From contig CAYWHE010000024.1 in assembly GCA_964458125.1 (NCBI GenBank), positions 1 to 29,139 of the forward strand: 29,139 nt of DNA, given 5' to 3'. Made by a program: the position numbers and the translations under genes. This stretch comes from CAYWHE01 sp964458125 (GTDB lineage Bacteria; Bacteroidota; Bacteroidia; AKYH767-A; OLB10). Positions 7,872 to 15,850 of this stretch are shown here, in pieces. Numbering within the stretch: the first letter of the stretch is position 1; the number at the start of each line of letters is the position of its first letter. Under the pieces are notes generated by a model. It saw nothing but the letters and a program-made list of their open reading frames with translations, was not told where the DNA came from and made no database searches.

Positions 7872-9857
7872 ATGAAAAAAAAATTCCCGACTTCCGCTCT
7901 TACCCTGATCACGTATCTGTTTCTTCTGACTCCCGTCTTAAAGGCAGGCGGTATCGGACCGCTTTGGTCAAAAGATCTGAAATCAACCGTCACCTGGCAA
8001 AAAATTACCACCTATGGCCAGCTCCTGGCCTGTTCCGGCAAAGGCCTTGCTGGACTGAATCCACAGTCTGGTGAGGAATTGTGGAACCTGGAGGAACTGA
8101 AAAACAGCCCGGAGTCCTCCTATGAGCAAATTCCGAATTCTCCTTTTATTTCCCTTTCCTCCGCTTCCGGGCGCAATAGTTTTTTCATCGTTGATCCACT
8201 GGCGGGAAAAATCCTGTTCAGTGCCCAGGCCGCTGGTCTGGAAAAAATCACCGATAAATTTTTTCTTTATCAGAACGGTAAGATACTGGTAACCGGCACT
8301 TCCGTTTCCGGAAAATCAACCGACCTGGTCATGGTGGATATGGCCACCGGCAATAAGTTATGGTCTAAAACCGGTGAGTACAGCTTTACCACCGGGGCAA
8401 AGGACCTGGGTAATGATGAAGTGCTGATAACCTCTGCATTTTTCGCCTCCAAAATCAACGCCTCAACCGGTGTTGAGATCTGGAAAACAGCCATTGATCC
8501 GAAAACAGCGGGCCTGTCGAACCTGCTTGGCAAACTCGAAGGCTTTGCATCCAAACAGGTCAGCAAGGAAGAAATAATGGCCCAGTTAATCGTACCTTCC
8601 ATGAAACCGGACCTGTTTTTAATTGCTGCACAGAAAAAAAATGAATCAACTAAAATTGATTCCAAGGGAAATAAATCCACCAGCATATCCTTCAGCTCTG
8701 TTTACATGGCCTTTGACCTGGCTACCGGGAAACACGTATGGCCGGCGGTGGTCGAAATGCAGCAGCCGCTTGGCGTCAGCTATCCGGTGAATGAAGGACT
8801 TCTGGTCAGTTCAGGCAACAGCGGCCAGATTAATATGCTGCAGTACGGAAACGGAAGCCGTCTGCTTGGTAAAAAAGGAGGAGGACTCAGTACGAAAGGC
8901 CCTGCTGCCGGAATGGTTACCCTGAACGATGGAAGGATACTGGTTGTCAGCGATAACGGCAGCAACAGCAGCCTCACTGTCCTGGATCCGAAGAGCGGAC
9001 AGTTTACGTTTGAGAAAGCGGTCAAAATAAAAGGCCTGGTATCGTATACGGAACTGTTACCCGGTGGAGTGCTGGTCGGAACCAATGAAGAAGTGAATTT
9101 GCTCCATACGGGAACCGGAGAGTGGTATTTTGAAAATGCCGTAACGGGTGGAGCCGGACTCATAGCCGGCAATGAGGAGAAAATCTACCTGTTTAATTCC
9201 AGGGACGGACTCCTGTACCAACTGGATGTCCGTGGAACTGCATTAAAACCCCTGAGTACGGTTCCGCTTAAATTCCAGGGCAAGGAAGAACCTGCTGCCC
9301 TGGAGATTAATACCAGTGGCATTCTGCTGACCTCGGACCAGAACCTGGCCATGTTTGACCTGAACGGCACCATGAAATTCAACAACTATTTCCCGGCTCC
9401 GGGCCTTTCCGGATTCAAAAAAGCCCTGTTGATCGCCTCTGCCGTGCGTGCGGCCTATAACACGGCCGTACTTGCCACCTACTCAACCGCCATTGGAGCC
9501 ACCTCCATGTCCATCCAGGTAAAGGATTCCCAGTCGAAACTGGCAAAAGACGTCACCGGAGGGGTTGGAAAAATGCTGGGCGAAGCATCACTGACCGGTG
9601 CAAAATACACCATGGCCTACATCAGGATGGCACAGCAGCGGTTTACAGCAACCACCCAAACCCGGGATTATGTCCTGGTAATGACGGCGCTTTCAAAAAA
9701 AGATATTCAGCTGGTTCAGGTGAGTAAATCCACCGGGCAGGTCATGAATACCATTTCCATCGGAAAGGATAAAGATCCTGTGTATGATGTTGACCTGGTG
9801 GAAGGAAAACTGTATTACATGAAAAGTCCGTCAATTATGGAATGTTACCAGTTTTAA
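7872..9857 (+). CDS. Exported PQQ-like beta-propeller repeat protein
   Basis: 661 residues. Residues 1-25 are a signal peptide ('LTLITYLFLLTPVLKAGG'). PQQ-like blades repeat through the chain, recognised by 'G.D..TG...W' type strands: 'LAGLNPQSGEELWNLEEL', 'FFIVDPLAGKILFSAQ', 'LVMVDMATGNKLWSKTGEY', 'ASKINASTGVEIWKTAI', 'MAFDLATGKHVWPAVVEM', 'LTVLDPKSGQFTFEKAV'. Residues ~514-604 interrupt this with an Ala-rich, probably helical stretch ('LLIASAVRAAYNTAVLAT', then 'MLGEASLTGAKYTMAYIRM') before a last blade ('QLVQVSKSTGQVMNTISI'). There is no T9SS tail, so it is likely periplasmic or outer-membrane associated. BamB-like scaffolds share the fold, but the insertion and sequence do not support calling it BamB. 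A single-gene unit is likely. Confidence 0.82.
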   Translation: MKKKFPTSALTLITYLFLLTPVLKAGGIGPLWSKDLKSTVTWQKITTYGQLLACSGKGLAGLNPQSGEELWNLEELKNSPESSYEQIPNSPFISLSSASGRNSFFIVDPLAGKILFSAQAAGLEKITDKFFLYQNGKILVTGTSVSGKSTDLVMVDMATGNKLWSKTGEYSFTTGAKDLGNDEVLITSAFFASKINASTGVEIWKTAIDPKTAGLSNLLGKLEGFASKQVSKEEIMAQLIVPSMKPDLFLIAAQKKNESTKIDSKGNKSTSISFSSVYMAFDLATGKHVWPAVVEMQQPLGVSYPVNEGLLVSSGNSGQINMLQYGNGSRLLGKKGGGLSTKGPAAGMVTLNDGRILVVSDNGSNSSLTVLDPKSGQFTFEKAVKIKGLVSYTELLPGGVLVGTNEEVNLLHTGTGEWYFENAVTGGAGLIAGNEEKIYLFNSRDGLLYQLDVRGTALKPLSTVPLKFQGKEEPAALEINTSGILLTSDQNLAMFDLNGTMKFNNYFPAPGLSGFKKALLIASAVRAAYNTAVLATYSTAIGATSMSIQVKDSQSKLAKDVTGGVGKMLGEASLTGAKYTMAYIRMAQQRFTATTQTRDYVLVMTALSKKDIQLVQVSKSTGQVMNTISIGKDKDPVYDVDLVEGKLYYMKSPSIMECYQF

Positions 9858-10159
9858 CCGGCCCTGCCCCGATAAAAGCATTTTCCGGTTAAACGATGCC
9901 GGATCGTAACCGGATCGGATTACCGTTTTTTCCGGTTTCCCGGCCCGAACCCGGACCTCTTGCAGCCGGATTCCTGCCTGCGGCCGAAAGCCAGTCAACG
10001 TTTTAATCCCTGTTGCCGGAGGAGATATAGCCGGAAAACAGAAGTGGACAATCCGTTCATCCACCGGCTTAAAAACCGAATGGGAATCTAAGGAATATCC
10101 CCGTAAAAAACATCCTTTTTTTATGCACAAAACATCTGGTGAAATGTGCAAAAAAAACC
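9858..10159. other. Intergenic region upstream of the gyrB promoter
   Basis: It is rich in CCGG words and holds a direct repeat CCGGATCG at 9899-9906 and 9910-9917 (3-base spacer). No gene or RNA is recognised here. A minus-strand frame of 120 codons crosses it and runs into the 3' end of the PQQ-like gene, but it has no family features. Confidence 0.45.
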
Positions 10160-10190
10160 TTCGCTTAACGGATAATAAACCGTACCTTTG
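10160..10190 (+). promoter_or_regulatory. gyrB promoter, Bacteroidota type
   Basis: TTCG at 10160-10163 (one mismatch to TTTG), 19 bases, then TACCTTTG at 10183-10190, a full match to TAnnTTTG. Transcription would start near 10195-10198, about 135 bases before gyrB. Confidence 0.6.
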
Positions 10191-10195
10191 CACGT

Positions 10196-10331
10196 ATATG
10201 AAGACGGGTATTTTCTAAATACCATTACCCCTAATAAGTTGCTGATTAAAAGCCTTTTAGAAGTGCTTTTCGCAGGATTATCCGCCGGCAGCCAATCAGG
10301 TTAAAAAGTACGCATAATTCTGAACCCCAAC
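10196..10331 (+). promoter_or_regulatory. Structured gyrB 5' leader with a mini-ORF
   Basis: An ATG at 10198 opens a six-codon frame (MKTGIF, stop 10216-10218) at almost the predicted transcript start. It overlaps a perfect hairpin GGTATTT-TCT-AAATACC (10207-10223). A second inverted repeat, AAAAGC (10248-10253) and GCTTTT (10265-10270), ends in T's like a weak terminator. The structures are read directly from the sequence; a regulatory role is inference. Confidence 0.4.
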
Positions 10332-12299
10332 ATGAGCGAAAGCATTGCAGAAAAAGTGAGAAAAAATGATTATTCGGCCGACAGCATCCAGGTGCTGGAA
10401 GGACTGGAAGCGGTCCGGAAAAGACCGGCCATGTACATTGGTGATATCGGCATTAAAGGCCTTCATCACCTGGTCTACGAGGTGGTTGATAATTCCATTG
10501 ACGAAGCGCTGGCCGGGTACTGCCGGAATATTGATGTTTTTATAAACGAGGATAATTCCATCACCGTCAGGGATGACGGTCGCGGCATTCCGGTGGATAT
10601 GCACCAGAAGGAACAGCGCTCCGCCCTCGAAGTGGTGATGACCGTGCTGCATGCGGGCGGAAAATTTGATAAGGATTCCTACAAGGTTTCCGGCGGTTTG
10701 CATGGCGTGGGGGTTTCCTGCGTGAACGCATTATCCTCCCACCTCCGCGTGGAAGTGAACCGGAATGGCAAATCCTATGAACAGGAATATGCTATCGGCA
10801 AACCCTTGTATGCCGTGAGGGAAACAGGAAACACCCAGCTGACAGGGACGATAGTCACGTTTAAACCGGATGCCTCCATTTTTATTGCTACGGTTTATCA
10901 ATACGATACCCTGGCTTCCCGGCTTCGCGAACTGGCTTACCTGAACAAGGGCATACACCTGAACATCACCGACCTGCGTGAAAAAGATGCCGACAACAAC
11001 CCCATTAACCAGGATAAATTTTACAGCGATCGCGGTTTGAAGGAATTTGTCGAATACCTCGATGCTACCCGGGAAAAACTGATTGAGGAGCCCATATACA
11101 TGGAAGGTGACCGGAACAGCATTCCGGTAGAAGTGGCCATGCAGTATAATTCATCCTTTAACGAAAATGTTCACTCTTACGTGAACAACATCAACACCCA
11201 TGAAGGCGGCACACACCTGGCCGGCTTTCGCAGGGCGTTAACACGAACGCTGAAAAATTATGCCGACAAATCCGGCATGCTCGAAAAATTAAAATTCGAC
11301 ATCAACGGCGATGACTTCCGGGAAGGCCTGACAGCCGTAATTTCGGTGAAGGTCCAGGAACCCCAGTTTGAAGGTCAGACCAAAACCAAACTGGGCAATA
11401 ACGAAGTCATGGGCGCTGTTGATCAGGCCGTCAGCGACATGCTCAGCAATTACCTCGAAGAGCATCCCCGTGAAGCCAGGACCATCGTGCAGAAAGTGAT
11501 CCTGGCCGCCACCGCCCGGCATGCCGCCCGTAAGGCAAGGGAACTGGTTCAACGGAAAAACGTGCTGACCGGATCCGGACTTCCCGGAAAATTATCCGAT
11601 TGTTCCGAACGTGATCCGGAAGCCTGCGAGATCTTCCTGGTAGAGGGAGATTCGGCCGGCGGAACCGCCAAACAAGGAAGAAACAGGGCCTTCCAGGCCA
11701 TCCTTCCCCTGCGCGGAAAAATCCTGAACGTGGAGAAAGCCATGCAGCACCGGATCTTTGAAAATGAAGAAATCAAGAATATCTTCACCGCTCTGGGCGT
11801 ATTTATAGGAACTTCAGAGGATCAGAAAGCCCTTAACCTCGAAAAACTGAGGTACCATAAAGTTGTCATTATGACCGATGCCGACATTGACGGCAGCCAC
11901 ATCACCACCCTGATCCTGACCTTCTTCTTCCGTCACATGAAGGAACTCATTGAAGGAGGCTTCGTCTATATCGCCACTCCTCCCCTTTACCTGGTTAGAA
12001 AAGGCAAGGATGAAAAATATTGCTGGAACGATGAGGAAAGACTCTCGGCCGTGAAGGAACTGGCCGGAGAAGGAAAAGAAACCTCCGTTACCATACAACG
12101 TTACAAAGGTCTTGGTGAGATGAATGCCGAGCAACTCTGGCAAACCACCATGAACCCTGAATACAGAACCCTGAGGCAGGTAACCATTGAAAGCGCCGCC
12201 GAAGCCGACCGTATCTTTTCCATGCTCATGGGTGATGACGTACCTCCCCGAAGGGACTTCATTGAAAAAAATGCACGGTACGCCAAGATTGATGCCTGA
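10332..12299 (+). CDS. gyrB: DNA gyrase subunit B
   Basis: 655 residues, the usual length in Bacteroidota. The GHKL ATPase domain shows 'VLEGLEAVRKRPAMYIG', 'DNSIDEALAGY' (Mg/ATP-binding Asn), 'VRDDGRGIPVD' and 'SGGLHGVGVSCVNALS' (lid). The Toprim domain has 'FLVEGDSAGGTAKQGR' with catalytic Glu and 'MTDADIDGSHI' with the metal-binding Asp residues. The C-terminal part contains 'QRYKGLGEMNAEQLWQTT'. It works with GyrA to introduce negative supercoils using ATP. It is more likely gyrB than parE because of the 'PLRGKILNVEKA' region and overall similarity to Bacteroidota GyrB, although the two are close paralogs. The gene has its own promoter and leader and is followed by a terminator. dnaA, dnaN and recF are not adjacent. 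Confidence 0.95.
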   Translation: MSESIAEKVRKNDYSADSIQVLEGLEAVRKRPAMYIGDIGIKGLHHLVYEVVDNSIDEALAGYCRNIDVFINEDNSITVRDDGRGIPVDMHQKEQRSALEVVMTVLHAGGKFDKDSYKVSGGLHGVGVSCVNALSSHLRVEVNRNGKSYEQEYAIGKPLYAVRETGNTQLTGTIVTFKPDASIFIATVYQYDTLASRLRELAYLNKGIHLNITDLREKDADNNPINQDKFYSDRGLKEFVEYLDATREKLIEEPIYMEGDRNSIPVEVAMQYNSSFNENVHSYVNNINTHEGGTHLAGFRRALTRTLKNYADKSGMLEKLKFDINGDDFREGLTAVISVKVQEPQFEGQTKTKLGNNEVMGAVDQAVSDMLSNYLEEHPREARTIVQKVILAATARHAARKARELVQRKNVLTGSGLPGKLSDCSERDPEACEIFLVEGDSAGGTAKQGRNRAFQAILPLRGKILNVEKAMQHRIFENEEIKNIFTALGVFIGTSEDQKALNLEKLRYHKVVIMTDADIDGSHITTLILTFFFRHMKELIEGGFVYIATPPLYLVRKGKDEKYCWNDEERLSAVKELAGEGKETSVTIQRYKGLGEMNAEQLWQTTMNPEYRTLRQVTIESAAEADRIFSMLMGDDVPPRRDFIEKNARYAKIDA

Positions 12300-12310
12300 T
12301 GAAATCACCA

Positions 12311-12340
12311 AAAAGCCTGTTTCAATCAACAGGTTTTTTT
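12311..12340 (+). terminator. gyrB terminator
   Basis: The stem CCTGTT (12316-12321) and AACAGG (12328-12333) is extended by a G-T pair and four A-T pairs, with a 6-base loop and a T tract ending at 12340. It lies 12 bases after the gyrB stop. Confidence 0.8.
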
Positions 12341-12393
12341 ATACAAACCAACCCGCCGGCATACTAAAAAACCAATGCAACCGTAATTTTTTA

Positions 12394-12401
12394 TAAATTT
12401 G
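12394..12401 (+). promoter_or_regulatory. Candidate -7 promoter box for the small gene and ftsE
   Basis: TAAATTTG matches TAnnTTTG and lies between the gyrB terminator and the next gene. No clear TTTG box lies 19 bases upstream. Transcription would start only a few bases before the ATG at 12415, which favours the ATG at 12424 as the real start. Confidence 0.45.
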
Positions 12402-12414
12402 TAACATTCGGTTT

Positions 12415-12627
12415 ATGGAAGACATGTATATTCTGAAGATAAAAGGTAAAGCCAAGATACCGGATTATGTTCAGTTACGTGATGACAACTTCACACTGCT
12501 GGCTTATTTCCGTGTAGACCGTCCTGAGAAAGCACTTATCAAATGCGGACTGGCACGGGAGGAAGAAAAAATCATCAGCATCATCAGGGAGATGCCTTTT
12601 GGTAAAGTGCAGAAACTTGATTTCTAA
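12415..12627 (+). CDS. Small conserved-looking protein upstream of ftsE
   Basis: 70 residues from ATG 12415, or 67 from ATG 12424 ('MYILKIKGKAKIPDY'). The chain looks like a compact cytoplasmic alpha/beta fold: 'YILKIKGKAKI', 'NFTLLAYFRVD', then a helix 'EEEKIISIIREM' and 'FGKVQKLDF'. There is no signal peptide or membrane segment. The gene ends 16 bases before the ftsE ATG and is probably co-transcribed with it. From memory, similar short proteins precede ftsE in other Bacteroidota, sometimes under unlikely enzyme names; I cannot confirm this here. Function unknown. It is a real gene rather than a chance frame judging by its position between promoter and ftsE and its balanced, protein-like composition. 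Confidence 0.75.
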   Translation: MEDMYILKIKGKAKIPDYVQLRDDNFTLLAYFRVDRPEKALIKCGLAREEEKIISIIREMPFGKVQKLDF

Positions 12628-12643
12628 CGTGACCCCGTTACCC

Positions 12644-13345
<702 letters not shown>

Positions 13346-13361
13346 TCCTTTTTATCCCCGT

Positions 13362-14486
13362 TCAGAACAGGTGGACCAGCAGTTTTTCAATGTTTTTTTC
13401 ATTTGAAAAATCGCCCATCAGCAGGTCCTTCCGTTTCCGGATATCCTCCGCTGTAAATTTTTTTTTCATAAATTCCCTGACCTTGACTTTCATGGTGGCC
13501 GGCGAATCGGCTATGATGCATAAATTTTCCAGACCCGTATTGGCAACCATGGGAGCGTTCACCATACAAAAGCGTCCCCTGTAAAGCGCTGAAAGCAACT
13601 TCAGTTTGATCCCCGTGGGCTGAAAAGTCGGTAACAGGTTGATGTGCGCCTGCCGGATCAATTCATGAATGTCGGCCGTGGAGATGTCGGCCAGCAGTCT
13701 GATATTCGGCCTGCGGGCAATGGCGTTTCTCAGTTCTCGGGAAGGTCTCGTCCCGGCAATCACCAGCGGATCATCAATATCGTCAAAAACCCTATCCACG
13801 AGAAACCTCGCGGCTTCATCATTCTCCCCGATACCGAGATTTCCATGGTACAAAACAAAATCCCCCTTGCCCGCCTCACTGCACAGTTCGGCATTGGCAT
13901 GAAAAGCGGGCAGGTAAAAGGCTTTCCCGTACTTTTCATTAAAATAGCCGAAATCGTTTTTGGAAATGGCCGCAATGGAAGTGGCATATCCGAGTACCGA
14001 TTCATACGACTCCAGCTTTCCGGCTTCATTTAAAAAATAATAGCGTTTGAAAATTCCCCTTTCCACCCTGGCCAGTCCCTGGTAATAATGATGTTCCACA
14101 TTATGACTTCGCAATACCAGTTTGCGGTTGTGCAGTCGCTCATCGGGCAGAAAAAAACTGGTATGAAGTCCTTCAAAAACAACCGGGTGCCTGTCCTTTA
14201 GCAGCCGTGTCAGCAGTTCGGGCGAAGAACGGGAAATGACAATATAAGGAAGCTTGTTGAATAACCTGGCCTTTGATACATTGCGTTCATAATAATGAAC
14301 CGATTCACAAAGCTTCTCCAGCTCGGCAGATTTTTTCCGGCCATAGGCAAAACAATGCAGGTGTACCTTTATTCCTTTCCGGTGCAGAGCCTGAAGTTTA
14401 AAAAAAACATCAATCACTCCGCCATAATCCGCCGGAAATGGTATATCAAAACTGACGACATGTATCTCTTTACCGGAATAATTCAT
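13362..14486 (-). CDS. Glycosyltransferase, GT4-like (GT-B fold)
   Basis: 374 residues. The N-terminal half has 'IHVVSFDIPFPADYGGVIDV', a common start in this group, and 'VFEGLHTSFFL', 'LRSHNVEHHYYQGLA'. The C-terminal half has the nucleotide-sugar-binding Rossmann unit: 'FVLYHGNLGIGENDEAARFL', 'PLVIAGTRPSREL', 'IHELIRQAHINLLPTFQPTG', 'KLKLLSALYRGRFCMVN'. The usual acidic E-x7-E motif is not obvious; 'TFQPTGIKLKLL' takes its place, as in several Bacteroidota homologs that act in polysaccharide assembly. The start overlaps the end of the upstream glycosyltransferase by 17 bases, so the two are co-transcribed and probably act in one pathway. Donor and acceptor cannot be read. Confidence 0.85.
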   Translation of the reverse strand: MNYSGKEIHVVSFDIPFPADYGGVIDVFFKLQALHRKGIKVHLHCFAYGRKKSAELEKLCESVHYYERNVSKARLFNKLPYIVISRSSPELLTRLLKDRHPVVFEGLHTSFFLPDERLHNRKLVLRSHNVEHHYYQGLARVERGIFKRYYFLNEAGKLESYESVLGYATSIAAISKNDFGYFNEKYGKAFYLPAFHANAELCSEAGKGDFVLYHGNLGIGENDEAARFLVDRVFDDIDDPLVIAGTRPSRELRNAIARRPNIRLLADISTADIHELIRQAHINLLPTFQPTGIKLKLLSALYRGRFCMVNAPMVANTGLENLCIIADSPATMKVKVREFMKKKFTAEDIRKRKDLLMGDFSNEKNIEKLLVHLF

Positions 14487-15603
14487 CGATAATGGCTAGT
14501 AATTGCTTTTGTTCCTGCTGCCAGGTTAATTCAGCGGCCGCTTTCAGGGCATTGGATTTATATTTTTCAAGTTGCTGACGGTTCTTCAGCATGTCGTTTA
14601 ATTTTTCCGACAACAACAAGGGATCATGACCTTCCACCACCTGCCCGATTTCGTACTTCATGATTATTTTTTTCACCTCCACCAGGTCCGATGCCAGCAC
14701 AGCAATGCCGGCATGAATGTAGTCAAAAAGTTTATTGGGCAAACTGTACCGGTAATTGATATTCGTATCCTTATCCAGGGTCAGGCCGATATCCGCTGAA
14801 CAGGTGAATTTCAGCAGCTCCTCATAGGGCATTTTATCCCTGAACAACACCTTGTCCCCGAGGTGTTTCTGTATGCACTGCTCCTTCAGTCGTCCGATGA
14901 CATCTCCGCTGCCCGCCACGAGCAATACTGCATCCTCCAAATATTCCATGGCGGCAACGGCCTCCTCTCCCCCCCTGTCGACATTGATACCGGAGCCCTG
15001 CAGGATTATTATTTTTTTACCGGAGGGCAGTCCCTGTTCCCGGCGAAATGCAGCCTTGTCAAATCCCGCAGGTAACCCCGGCCAGTCGGGTATGTTCCGA
15101 ACCACCCGTACCTGTTTATGGTATTCATTCCGGTAGAGGGATGCAATGGATTCATTAACGGTAATAATATACGATAAGTGGGGAAAAACCAGCCTTTCGG
15201 CCAGTTTCCATATTTTCTGCACGGATGGACGGCTTTCCAGTTCCGGAACACCGGTAAAATATTCATGACTGTCGTATAGCAGCCGGATACCTCGCAGCCT
15301 GCTGACAAAAAAATTAGGCAGCAGGGTATCCAAATCATTGGCAACCAGCAAATCTGCTTTCCGGAAAAGCAGAAAAAAGAAAAGCCTCAGGTTATACACC
15401 AGGTAAAAGAAGGGGCCCTTTTCGAAAGGAAGGACGAACCTGACCGTTGCATAAGGCAATGTTTCCAGTTCCCGGCTGTGTTTCAACCTTCTACCCACCA
15501 GGCATACCTCGAAGCCCTGCCGGGAAAAGGTAAGTGCCGTTCGTCTGACACGCTGATCGGTAACCAGGTCGCTGATGACGGATATGATGACTTTCTTGCC
15601 CAA
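14470..15603 (-). CDS. Glycosyltransferase family 4-like protein
   Basis: 377 residues. The N-terminal part has 'VIISVISDLVTDQRVRRTAL', 'LVANDLDTLLPNFFV' and 'LLYDSHEYFTGVPEL', typical of Bacteroidota GT4 enzymes. Residues ~190-330 show 'IIILQGSGINVDRGGEEAVA', 'AVLLVAGSGDVIGRL', 'VLFRDKMPYEELLKFTCSAD' and 'SLPNKLFDYIHAGIAVLASD', where 'LPNKLFDYI' carries the usual E/D-poor variant of the sugar-binding motif. The start is a TTG (15603): the frame has a stop at 15658-15660 and no ATG between. It is the first gene of a two-gene unit overlapping the next by 17 bases, and is divergent from dnaE over 247 bases. Likely a cytoplasmic enzyme on the membrane face building a surface glycan. Confidence 0.87.
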   Translation of the reverse strand: MGKKVIISVISDLVTDQRVRRTALTFSRQGFEVCLVGRRLKHSRELETLPYATVRFVLPFEKGPFFYLVYNLRLFFFLLFRKADLLVANDLDTLLPNFFVSRLRGIRLLYDSHEYFTGVPELESRPSVQKIWKLAERLVFPHLSYIITVNESIASLYRNEYHKQVRVVRNIPDWPGLPAGFDKAAFRREQGLPSGKKIIILQGSGINVDRGGEEAVAAMEYLEDAVLLVAGSGDVIGRLKEQCIQKHLGDKVLFRDKMPYEELLKFTCSADIGLTLDKDTNINYRYSLPNKLFDYIHAGIAVLASDLVEVKKIIMKYEIGQVVEGHDPLLLSEKLNDMLKNRQQLEKYKSNALKAAAELTWQQEQKQLLAIIDELFR

Positions 15604-15850
15604 AGGCCATGGAATGATCCGCGAAGGTATTAATTTATCGGAAGCCGGCAGGTTGCATCACATTCACCGGTTTGTGCAGAAAGATTTTCCGGGATCAGTT
15701 GAATTCAAATGTTTATGTATCGTTGGATAATTTTTCAACAAATCTTCCTGCTACTTCCTGCTTTTGTAACTTTACCTCCCTGTATCATTCAGCCCCTGCG
15801 CCTTATGTTTAATTCATTCAGCCCAGGACTGATCAAAACCATTTTTTACC

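Noticed and set aside
9831..10193. 120-codon minus-strand frame in the region before gyrB
   Set aside because: Runs from the gyrB promoter into the 3' end of the PQQ-like gene; no signal peptide, no domain, and basic/aromatic composition unlike neighbouring genes.
10278..10286. Possible DnaA box (TTATCCGCC) near gyrB, suggesting a replication origin
   Set aside because: Two mismatches to TTATCCACA, no cluster of boxes, no AT-rich unwinding stretch and no dnaA or dnaN nearby.
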